From positions 1,510,590 to 1,574,589 of the forward strand of contig NZ_KB235904.1 in NCBI RefSeq assembly GCF_000332155.1: a stretch of 64,000 bases of DNA, written 5' to 3'. The notes under the pieces are model-generated. The model did no database searches. It worked only from the letters and a program-made list of their open reading frames with translations, and was not told the DNA's origin. Each line of letters opens with the position of its first letter. The first letter of the stretch is position 1. Positions 18,817 to 25,988 of the stretch are shown piece after piece. The translations under genes were made by a program, and so were the position numbers. The DNA is from Kamptonema formosum PCC 6407. GTDB taxonomy: Bacteria; Cyanobacteriota; Cyanobacteriia; Cyanobacteriales; Microcoleaceae.

Positions 18817-19629
18817 ATGAAATCCATAACCGTCAAACAATTATTTTCTCATCCTATTAAGGGGCTAACACCCTATGAGTGCGATCGCATATTGTTGACA
18901 GAGGGACATGGTATTAAGGGCGATCGAGCTTTTGCTTTGATGTTTACAGATAGTATTAAGGCAGGTGAAATGCCTGTGCTAGAAAATATTCCTTGGATGA
19001 GTAAGAAACATTTTGCTGTTCAAAATGACTGGCCTCTTTTAGCAGCATTAAAATGTCACTATCAACCAGAAACAGGGATTTTGACAGTAAAACGGGAAGG
19101 CGTTACAGTGTTGGAAGCAGAAACAAAAACAACAAATGGGCGCGATCGTATTGGCAGCTTTTTCACTGAATATATTAGTAAGCTTGAACCAACTAAAGAA
19201 GCGCGTCATCCAACACGATCGCCTTTACTTTTAGTAGGCGATAGCAGCGGTGAAACCCGCTACCCAGATCGCGAACCCGTGCATATTTCCATATTAAGTC
19301 AAGCAACTCTAGATAATTTAAGCGAAGTTGCGGGAAATTTTGTTGATGTTCGTCGCTTTCGCCCTAATATTGTTATCGATGGGGTTCCAGCTTGGGAAGA
19401 ATTTAACTGGATGGGTAAGGAATTTCAATTAGGATCGGCGCGAATTTTAGTAAGTGCAAAAATTGGTCGTTGTCCTAATATTGAAGTCGATCCTGATACG
19501 GGAAATCGCGATTTACCTCTTTTATCTTTGCTACAACAGCAGTTTGGTCACGCACAAACTGGAGTTTTAGCAAAAATTATAACTAGCGGCGATGTAGAGA
19601 TTGGTAGCTTGTTAACGGTTAACAGTTAA
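18817..19629 (+). CDS. MOSC domain-containing protein
   Basis: A 270-residue protein with an N-terminal MOSC beta-barrel (VKQLFSHPIKGLTPYE...GIKGDRAFALMF, residues 1-110) and a MOSC domain ending FGHAQTGVLAKIITSGDVEIGSLLTV. The Cys in GRCPNIEVDPDTGNRD is in the position used to bind sulphur or molybdenum cofactor in the family. Related proteins handle sulphur transfer or N-hydroxylated compounds; the substrate here is unknown. It lies 45 bp after the iron permease on the same strand and may be in one transcript. The gene ends inside a GTTAACG repeat tract. Confidence 0.88.
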   Translation: MKSITVKQLFSHPIKGLTPYECDRILLTEGHGIKGDRAFALMFTDSIKAGEMPVLENIPWMSKKHFAVQNDWPLLAALKCHYQPETGILTVKREGVTVLEAETKTTNGRDRIGSFFTEYISKLEPTKEARHPTRSPLLLVGDSSGETRYPDREPVHISILSQATLDNLSEVAGNFVDVRRFRPNIVIDGVPAWEEFNWMGKEFQLGSARILVSAKIGRCPNIEVDPDTGNRDLPLLSLLQQQFGHAQTGVLAKIITSGDVEIGSLLTVNS

Positions 19630-19738
19630 CGGTAATCCATCAGTCTGTCAGGGATTAAAACCCCTAGCGGATTGGCGGGTTTCAGCTTAAGTTGACACGC
19701 TTTAGTCAATATTTTTAGAGCAAACCAGGAGTTTATTT

Positions 19739-22507
19739 ATGGATATTCTCGGAACTATAGTTGGTGGTATTGCCAAAATAGCCAGTAGAGTCGCCCCCGC
19801 ATTAATGGGAGTGAATCAAAGCCTTGCCATCAGCAACCAAATGGCATTTATAGCAAACTTTCAAAAAGGAGACAGTGACGCTAAAGAATTAACAATTAAA
19901 CGCATGGAATTTGATGCTAAAATGGAAATGATGCGTCAAACAGTGAGAGCTAAGGAACGTCAAGAAGATAAAGAATTTAGTTTAGCTCTCAAATCCATAG
20001 AAGCGGAAACCCTCCTCAGACAAGAAAAAATGCGTCAAGCATTTCAATCCCTAGAAGCAGAAAAACAAAGGGAATTTACCCAAGCGATCGAAAAATTTAA
20101 AGCAGAAGTACAAATTGCTCTCCAAGCTGATAGTATCGCCTTTCAACGTTGGAAAACTGAAAGCGATCGCCAATTTGCCCTAGAAATTCGCTTTCTTGAT
20201 GCTCAAATTACCCGACAACGAGATAAACAAAACCGTGATGATGCTAAACGCGATCGCAATAGCCCCGTTTTTGCCGTAGCTGATGACATCATTCAAACCG
20301 TTCACAATCGCCCAGAAATGCCTCTTACCGTCTTCTTTTCACCCCCAGTATTGCGTTACGATCCCCTACCCAATGCCACTACCCAAAGTCAATTTCCCAT
20401 GATGGAATCCACCATTTCTGGAGCATTACGGGAACTGTTCAAACGATATACCTTGAATCAACGTCCCGTCAAATTTATGGCTGGGGAATGGGTGACAAAA
20501 AATCGTCGTGCTGAGTCTGCGGTTAATCAAATCTTTAGCGAACTGTCTTCTATTCCTGTCATAGTTTTGGAAACGGAAGTCGAAGAATCTTTTTTCAATA
20601 TGAATATCGGTTTCTGGAATAATGATTTTGATGATGCCCGTTTTGAAACCGTTGTCCGTAAACTGCGTTGGCAAGATGCTATAGGGGAAATTTCCCAAAC
20701 ATTATTCCCACAATGGCAAGAGCAAGGGCGAGAAGTACAAACCGACTTTGAGAAAGCCGAATTTAGTCGCCGCAATCGGGAAGCCTTCACTCACTATATG
20801 GAAATTCTCCACTGTATTCATGTGGGGATGGTGACAGATGAATATTTCTTGATCTATGCTCCCCAACGTCAATTACCTCTTTTACCCTCATTATTACCTG
20901 ATTTATTTGATGAAGCTAATCTTTCCGATCGAGAGCGTCTCTCTTTAACCACAGCCGTAATTAACTACTGTAATGCTCTATTTGATGGTTTGGAGCAATT
21001 TGAACCCGCCGCGATGCTGGAATTGCGCCTAGCTTGGGCTAAAATTTTGCAGTCTGTACCCTCACGCTATGGTTTTAGTAACCAGGTACAAGCTGTTATG
21101 CAAACTTGGTTAAAACAACGAGGTATTAACTCTAGTACCGATACCATTACTGACATTGGTAAAATGCTCCTGCCTGAAGATGCGACCTTTGTCGAATCTC
21201 TCAATGCTTGTTTACAAGTTTTAGGAGAATCCCATTTTCTAAATATTTCTTTGTCCTGTTTTCAGCGCGGCATGGAACATTTACAGGCGCAACATTATGA
21301 CTTAGCTCGTCTTGATTTTGACCGCACTATTTCCATCAATCCCCACGCAGATGCTTACTATCAAAGTGCCGTAGCCTGTTATGGATTACAAGACTATGCT
21401 AGTGCTGTTGCCGATTTGGATAAAGCTACAGCCCTCCAACCCCATCGTGCTGAATATTACGATTTACGGGGTGATGCTTACCTGAAATTAAACAACTATG
21501 AAATCGCCCTGGCTAACTATAATCAAGCGGTGACATTAGGGCACCTCAGTAATAAACGAGATGCTTTGCAACGGCAATGGAATGATATTCGCCGTAAAGA
21601 AGAGGAAGAGCGTAAACTTCGCGAGGCGGAAACTGCCCGTAAACGTGCTGAGGAAGAAGAGCGTAAACTTCGTGAGGCGGAAACTGCCCGTAAACGTGCT
21701 GAGGAAGAAGAGCGTAAACTTCGTGAGGCGGAAGCTGCCCGTAAACGTGCTGAGGAAGAAGAGCGTAAACTTCGCGAGGCGGAAACTGCTCGTAAATGTG
21801 CTGAGGAAGAAGAGCGTCGTCGTGCCTTGATTTTACCTTTGCCAAACAATCAAACTATAGAATTGGTTTCGATTCCCGCTGGGGTATTAAAAATGGAGGG
21901 AGAACACACCGTAAATATCTCTGAGTTTCGGATGGGAAAATATCCCATTACCCAAGACCAATATCAGGCTGTCATGGGTAAAAATCCTTCTAAGTTCTCA
22001 GGTAGTGCGAAGGAAAATCACCCTGTGGAGAATGTTAATTGGCATCAGGCTTTGGAATTTTGTCAAAAACTCACCGAACACTTGAAAAAACAAGGTTTTA
22101 CGCTCAAAATTTGCCTGCCTAGTGAAACTCAATGGGAATATGTTTGTCGTGCAGGTACAACGACAAAATACTGGTTTGGTGACAGTGACAGCGAGTTACA
22201 AAAACACACTTGGTATAACGATAATTCGGGTCGCCATACCCATTCCGTTAAGGAAAAAGAGGATACCCATACGAACCCTTGGGGTTTGGTGGATATGCAC
22301 GGTAACGTTTGGGAATGGTGCGATGATAACTGGACAAGCACTGTCTCAAAGCTACCTAAAGATGGTAGTCCCTATTTTAATGGTTCTCAAGACCGCAAGG
22401 CACTGCGTGGGGCCGCTTGGTTCAACCATAGTTGTGCTTCTGGCCGTCGCGGCCACAATTTCGCGCATAATGTCGGCAACGACGGTTTTCGTGTAGTATG
22501 CGTGTAG
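19739..22507 (+). CDS. DGR-type target protein: coiled coil, TPR and formylglycine-generating-enzyme/CLec C terminus
   Basis: A 922-residue multi-domain protein. Residues 1-170 are helical, with a small hydrophobic start and a long charged coiled coil; residues about 175-500 are an unrecognised globular region; about 505-605 carry TPR repeats; 621-688 are four copies of a 17-residue E/R-rich repeat; about 696-922 are an FGE-sulfatase (SUMF1-like, C-type-lectin fold) domain with MGKYPITQDQYQAVMG, SETQWEYVCRAGT, GLVDMHGNVWEWC and GFRVVCV. The last 34 residues look like the variable region of a diversity-generating retroelement target: a row of codons nearly all ending in C or T. FGE domains of this group act as binding scaffolds rather than enzymes. 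An AGGAG (CAGGAGTTTATTT) precedes the ATG. No reverse transcriptase is in the window. Confidence 0.85.
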   Translation: MDILGTIVGGIAKIASRVAPALMGVNQSLAISNQMAFIANFQKGDSDAKELTIKRMEFDAKMEMMRQTVRAKERQEDKEFSLALKSIEAETLLRQEKMRQAFQSLEAEKQREFTQAIEKFKAEVQIALQADSIAFQRWKTESDRQFALEIRFLDAQITRQRDKQNRDDAKRDRNSPVFAVADDIIQTVHNRPEMPLTVFFSPPVLRYDPLPNATTQSQFPMMESTISGALRELFKRYTLNQRPVKFMAGEWVTKNRRAESAVNQIFSELSSIPVIVLETEVEESFFNMNIGFWNNDFDDARFETVVRKLRWQDAIGEISQTLFPQWQEQGREVQTDFEKAEFSRRNREAFTHYMEILHCIHVGMVTDEYFLIYAPQRQLPLLPSLLPDLFDEANLSDRERLSLTTAVINYCNALFDGLEQFEPAAMLELRLAWAKILQSVPSRYGFSNQVQAVMQTWLKQRGINSSTDTITDIGKMLLPEDATFVESLNACLQVLGESHFLNISLSCFQRGMEHLQAQHYDLARLDFDRTISINPHADAYYQSAVACYGLQDYASAVADLDKATALQPHRAEYYDLRGDAYLKLNNYEIALANYNQAVTLGHLSNKRDALQRQWNDIRRKEEEERKLREAETARKRAEEEERKLREAETARKRAEEEERKLREAEAARKRAEEEERKLREAETARKCAEEEERRRALILPLPNNQTIELVSIPAGVLKMEGEHTVNISEFRMGKYPITQDQYQAVMGKNPSKFSGSAKENHPVENVNWHQALEFCQKLTEHLKKQGFTLKICLPSETQWEYVCRAGTTTKYWFGDSDSELQKHTWYNDNSGRHTHSVKEKEDTHTNPWGLVDMHGNVWEWCDDNWTSTVSKLPKDGSPYFNGSQDRKALRGAAWFNHSCASGRRGHNFAHNVGNDGFRVVCV
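21599..21802 (+). repeat. In-frame 51-bp tandem repeat, four copies
   Basis: Four near-identical 51-bp units, each encoding EEEERKLREAETARKRA or a close variant, followed by a partial fifth (EEEER). Differences are single bases (Thr to Ala in unit 3, Arg to Cys in unit 4). It encodes a straight charged helix between the TPR and lectin-fold domains. Copy number may vary between strains. Confidence 0.9.
22403..22504 (+). other. Putative DGR variable region (VR)
   Basis: Encodes residues 889-922, LRGAAWF through GFRVVCV. Between TGG and GGTTTTCGT the codons run TTC AAC CAT AGT TGT GCT, then TCT GGC CGT CGC GGC CAC, then AAT TTC GCG CAT AAT GTC GGC AAC GAC. All but one end in C or T, as expected if AAC/AAT codons of a template repeat were randomised at adenines. 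The invariant GC-rich 3' end (GGTTTTCGTGTAGTATGCGT) is in the position of an initiation-of-mutagenic-homing site. No matching template repeat was found elsewhere in the window. Confidence 0.7.
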
Positions 22508-22683
22508 CAGCAGAACTCCTGAAGATCGGAACTGATGAAAGGGGTTTTATTGGGGGTATAAAAAGGAGTTTAGACTTATTCCAGTGATGGCAACATCCGA
22601 AAATAAAACCAGATAAAGTAGCTTAGTAAGTAATACTGAAAGGTCGCTTTATTTTCAAATTTTAATTGTTTTTACCATAAATT

Positions 22684-22809
22684 ATATCATGTCCGGTTGA
22701 TTGACCATAATACCTGACCGGGGCGGGTTTTCTATATCTATTGTTTGTGTTGAATATCAAGGTGAACCCGCCCCTACAGAAATTGCTGTTAATTGAGCGG
22801 ACATGATAT
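22684..22809. repeat. Nested inverted repeat downstream of the DGR-type target
   Basis: Outer arms ATATCATGTCCG at 22684-22695 and complement at 22798-22809 (12 bp perfect); inner arms GGGGCGGGTT at 22720-22729 and AACCCGCCCC at 22765-22774 (10 bp perfect). It lies in the 353-bp gap 22508-22860, which holds no gene. It could be a small mobile repeat or a terminator; there is no T-run. Weaker arms AACTCCT/AGGAGTT flank 22514-22570, right after the VR. Confidence 0.6.
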
Positions 22810-22860
22810 TATACCAATTCTGAGAAGCACAGCTAGATTATATCAAAAAAATAGAAACAA

Positions 22861-24348
22861 ATGGCATTAGTAATTGCGGGAGAACGCAGCGGTACAGGGA
22901 AGACAACGATCGCGATCGCCATTTTAGCATTTTTAATCCGTCGTAGTTTAAAAGTTCAATCTTTTAAGGTTGGCCCGGATTATATCGATCCCATGTTTCA
23001 CTCGTCGATTACAGGCCGTCCTTGTCGCAATTTAGACCCAGTAATTACTTCTGAATCTTACGTGCGACAATGCTTTACCCGTCACAGTCAAGACGCAGAA
23101 TTTGCCTTAGTTGAAGGAGTGATGGGATTATTTGATGGGGTTCCTCGAAGGAAGAAGGAAGAAGGAAGAAGGAAGAAGGAAGAAGAACAAGATAATTTGA
23201 TTTCTTTTGGTTCAACTGCTCATGTCGCGCGATTACTGGATTTGCCAGTATTGTTAGTTATAGATTGTAGCAGTTTGTCTGGTTCTGTGGCTGCGATCGC
23301 GCACGGATATCGTAGTTTCGATCCAAAACTGAAGTTCGCTGGCGTTGTATTAAATCGAGTTGGTAGCGATCGCCATTTAGAACTACTCAAAGATGCTCTA
23401 GAACCTCTAAGTTTACCCGTTTTAGGCGTTTTGCGCCGTCAAGACAATATCACTATCCCAGATCGGCACTTGGGTTTAGTCCCTACTGAAGAATTGAGTA
23501 ATCTTAATTCCTTGGTTGATAAAATGGCTGATTTAGCTGCTGTTTGCTTTGACTGGAAGCAACTTTTACCTCTGTTAGCTGCACCCACAAATTTGGGGGA
23601 TGAGGGGTCTGAGCAACTTTTATATATGCACAGTCTCCCTACTGTCAATGTAACTTCTTCGCCAGAATTTGTCAAGGGGGGAAAGCAAAAAAAATTGGTG
23701 CGAATTGGAGTTGCTCGCGATCGCGCTTTTAGCTTCTATTATCAGGACAATTTAGACTTACTACAAGAACTTGGTGCTGAATTAGTGTTCTGGAGTCCTC
23801 TAACAGATAATCAACTTCCCGATAACATCCAAGGATTATATTTTGGCGGCGGTTTCCCCGAAGTTTTTGCCCAAGAATTGAGCAATAATTTGCAAGTTCG
23901 CGATGCTGTCAAAGCTGCTACTGTTGCTGGAATGCCAACTTATGCCGAGTGCGGTGGCTTAATGTATTTGTGCAATTCTATTGTAGATTTTGACGGCAAT
24001 TCTTGGCAAATGGTAGGGATTTTGCCGACATCAGCGGTAATGGGGAAAAAGTTAACATTGGGATATCAGGAAGCAATTGCTTTACAAGCAAGTCCGCTGT
24101 TATCTACAGGGATGAAAGTTTGCGGACACGAGTTCCATCGATCGTCTTTAACCATAGAACCTAATATGCCTCTTTATCAAATGTGGCGTTATGGTAAGTT
24201 CGGAGAAAGTGCGGCGGTTGCTGAAGGATGGCAAGTTTATCAAGTTCACGCTTCTTATCTCCATCTTCATTGGGGAGGAAACAGAGATATTCCAGCACAT
24301 TTTTTAGAGCAGTGTTCTAATTTCAATATGGGTAAAATTTACCGTTGA
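22861..24348 (+). CDS. cbiA: Cobyrinic acid a,c-diamide synthase
   Basis: A 495-residue enzyme (CbiA/CobB family) that amidates the a and c side chains of cobyrinic acid using glutamine and ATP, in B12-type cofactor synthesis. The N-terminal P-loop-like motif GERSGTGKTT is at residues 7-16, followed by FKVGPDYIDPMFH; the glutamine amidotransferase half has GLYFGGGFPEVFA and PTYAECGGLMYL with the catalytic Cys. Residues about 96-110 (RRKKEEGRRKKEEEQ) are an unusual basic/acidic insert encoded by a heptamer repeat array; the frame is kept. No other cobalamin genes are adjacent. Confidence 0.95.
   Translation: MALVIAGERSGTGKTTIAIAILAFLIRRSLKVQSFKVGPDYIDPMFHSSITGRPCRNLDPVITSESYVRQCFTRHSQDAEFALVEGVMGLFDGVPRRKKEEGRRKKEEEQDNLISFGSTAHVARLLDLPVLLVIDCSSLSGSVAAIAHGYRSFDPKLKFAGVVLNRVGSDRHLELLKDALEPLSLPVLGVLRRQDNITIPDRHLGLVPTEELSNLNSLVDKMADLAAVCFDWKQLLPLLAAPTNLGDEGSEQLLYMHSLPTVNVTSSPEFVKGGKQKKLVRIGVARDRAFSFYYQDNLDLLQELGAELVFWSPLTDNQLPDNIQGLYFGGGFPEVFAQELSNNLQVRDAVKAATVAGMPTYAECGGLMYLCNSIVDFDGNSWQMVGILPTSAVMGKKLTLGYQEAIALQASPLLSTGMKVCGHEFHRSSLTIEPNMPLYQMWRYGKFGESAAVAEGWQVYQVHASYLHLHWGGNRDIPAHFLEQCSNFNMGKIYR
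23147..23181 (+). repeat. GAAGGAA heptamer array inside the cbiA coding sequence
   Basis: Five perfect tandem GAAGGAA units (35 bp) plus a partial unit. The tract codes for RKKEEGRRKKEEE between the conserved LFDGVP and the following AHVARLL segment. Same repeat class as the intergenic STRR arrays, but here tolerated in a gene. Confidence 0.9.
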
Positions 24349-24447
24349 TTTATTATGAATTGACAAAATAAGATGTGGATAATGAACCTGCTAAAAGCTC
24401 AAGCCAGGTTTTTTATTTGACAAACAACATCTAAAGGTGTTAGAATT

Positions 24448-24756
24448 ATGAACCAAGCTCCTATTCCCGATCAAACTCCAAGAAATTTGCAAGAGCAACT
24501 GCTCATAGAAGATGCTAAAGCTGGCAATTGCAGAGCAATTATAGGCGGGCCAGACGATATGCTAGGGGATGCGTCTAGGCTTGTGGCAATTTACGGTGGT
24601 AATCCTGAAGATTGGTATAAAATGACCAGTAATCAAGCTGTGATGATTAATGGAGCATCGGTACAAGTACACTGGTTTCAAAATAGTCAAGTTCAGCAAC
24701 AAGTTGAACTCAAGTTTAAGCGACAATACCCTAAAACAGCACCCAAGAATTTGTAG
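24448..24756 (+). CDS. Putative stand-alone polymorphic-toxin C-terminal-like domain
   Basis: 102 residues, cytosolic, no signal peptide. The segment DASRLVAIYGGNPEDWYKMTSNQAV...VQVHWFQNSQVQQQVELKFK resembles the C-terminal modules at the ends of RHS and other polymorphic toxins (RLxxxYGGxxxDWxKMTS ... HWYxN). Here it is a separate small gene without the delivery part. The next gene, 11 bp downstream, looks like an immunity-type protein. Assignment is from memory of the family pattern and is tentative. The ATG follows AAAGGTG. Confidence 0.55.
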   Translation: MNQAPIPDQTPRNLQEQLLIEDAKAGNCRAIIGGPDDMLGDASRLVAIYGGNPEDWYKMTSNQAVMINGASVQVHWFQNSQVQQQVELKFKRQYPKTAPKNL

Positions 24757-24767
24757 GTAGTAAGGTT

Positions 24768-25232
24768 ATGAAAGTTAGGTGTATAGCGAATACAGGTGAA
24801 TTTCTTCCTGGCAATTATCTCGATCCGGCAAGAGGTTACACAAGAGAGCTTGAGTTGCCTTTGACTGTGGGTAAGGAATATATTGTTTATGCTATGCGAG
24901 AATGGCAAGGAATTTTTTGGTACTATATCTGCGATGATAACTACAGCTATTATCCTATTCAAACTCCTGCACCATTATTTGAGGTTGTTGATAACAGAGT
25001 CTCTAAGTATTGGCGTTTGATGTTTTACCCGAATGGTGTGTTAAGAATAGCTTTTGAACAATGGTTTGCCGATCCTGATTTTTACGATAAACTGACGGAT
25101 CAGGAAGAAGCAGAAGTTTTGATTTTCGAGAAGGTTAAAGAGTTGATGGATGCTGAGGCTTTATCTTTGCCTTCTCTGGATATAACTGAGGAGCAGATGG
25201 ATCAGAATGTGCGGGAAATTGTTAATGTGTAA
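24768..25232 (+). CDS. Putative immunity-type protein
   Basis: 154 residues, soluble and acidic at the C terminus. It starts MKVRCIANTGEFLPG, then LPLTVGKEYIVYAMREWQGIFWYYICDDN and PLFEVVDNRVSKYW, a layout seen in small single-domain immunity proteins encoded directly after polymorphic toxins. AAGG precedes the ATG; the gap to the upstream toxin-like gene is only 11 bp, so translation is probably coupled. No named family is claimed. Confidence 0.55.
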   Translation: MKVRCIANTGEFLPGNYLDPARGYTRELELPLTVGKEYIVYAMREWQGIFWYYICDDNYSYYPIQTPAPLFEVVDNRVSKYWRLMFYPNGVLRIAFEQWFADPDFYDKLTDQEEAEVLIFEKVKELMDAEALSLPSLDITEEQMDQNVREIVNV

Positions 25233-25335
25233 ATGGGATAAAGAGCGGTTATCGCTAGACTGGTTCGCTACTTTACTTGACTAGCGAGACAAAAAAATGC
25301 TAATGTTGTGATGCTGAGGCAAGCCCCACTTAATT

Positions 25336-25794
25336 ATGAGTGAAGAATTTTACCGCTTAATGAGTGATGATGTTTTGTTGTTTGATGCAGATACCTTTAC
25401 AGGAGGGAAATTCAAGGAGTTAATAAAAACAGAATTTTTCTCTCGTTTTTTGGAGTGGTATAAATATACATCAGCATATAGAGTTAAATCTGATTTATGT
25501 AGTTTATCATTTCCGCCTGTTTCGTTGCGTTTTAACGATATTCACTTGAAATCTGTACCGATAGAGTGTAAGCTTTTGAAAGTTGGTGGAGTTCAAGGGT
25601 GGGAAGAAGGTAAAATCAGAATATCAACTTCTATACAAGAGCCAGAAAAAAACAAAGCTGTTATTCAAATTGATTTAGAATTCTTTCCAGACAAGCCAGA
25701 TGAATCTCTATCTATCTTAGATGAATTGGATGAAATCAGACAATCCGAGGAATACAAAAAATTAAGTAACCCCGAAGTAAAAGAGGATAACTAA
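25336..25794 (+). CDS. Hypothetical protein, 152 residues
   Basis: Unrecognised. Soluble, acidic C-terminal half (LDELDEIRQSEEYKKLSNPEVKEDN), a hydrophobic-aromatic start (EEFYRLMSDDVLLFDADTF) and a central beta-rich region (GKIRISTSIQEPEKNKAVIQIDLEFF). It follows the putative immunity gene by 103 bp and could be part of the same island. No good ribosome binding site was seen. It ends 3 bp before the AtzG-like gene. Confidence 0.55.
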   Translation: MSEEFYRLMSDDVLLFDADTFTGGKFKELIKTEFFSRFLEWYKYTSAYRVKSDLCSLSFPPVSLRFNDIHLKSVPIECKLLKVGGVQGWEEGKIRISTSIQEPEKNKAVIQIDLEFFPDKPDESLSILDELDEIRQSEEYKKLSNPEVKEDN

Positions 25795-25797
25795 ACC

Positions 25798-25974
25798 ATG
25801 AATAATATAGAAGAATACGTCGATCGCACAGCCGAACTAATCCAACTACCGTTAAACCCCGAACACCGTCCCGGTACGATCGCTAATTTTGAAAGAATAA
25901 CCGCGATCGCACAAATTGTTACAGAATTTAGCTTACCAGAGGAAATAGAATCTGCACCAGTGTTTGAGCCTTGA
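25798..25974 (+). CDS. AtzG-like small subunit (DUF4089)
   Basis: 58 residues: MNNIEEYVDRTAELIQLPL, then NPEHRPGTIANFERITAIAQIV, then EFSLPEEIESAPVFEP. This is the typical DUF4089/AtzG pattern (NPEHRPGVxxNFxRxxxIAxLVxxFxLPxExExAPVFxP). AtzG forms a complex with the amidase AtzE, where it stabilises the enzyme. The gene lies 14 bp before an AtzE-like amidase on the same strand, confirming the pairing. Confidence 0.9.
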   Translation: MNNIEEYVDRTAELIQLPLNPEHRPGTIANFERITAIAQIVTEFSLPEEIESAPVFEP

Positions 25975-25988
25975 TTTTTTAACCGCAG

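Noticed and set aside
21523-21849. Minus-strand Ser/Arg-rich frames opposite the 51-bp repeats
   Set aside because: Shadow frames of the coiled-coil repeat; no independent signal.
22508-22860. Cobalamin riboswitch before cbiA
   Set aside because: No B12-box-like conserved sequence was seen; the gap is explained by a nested inverted repeat.
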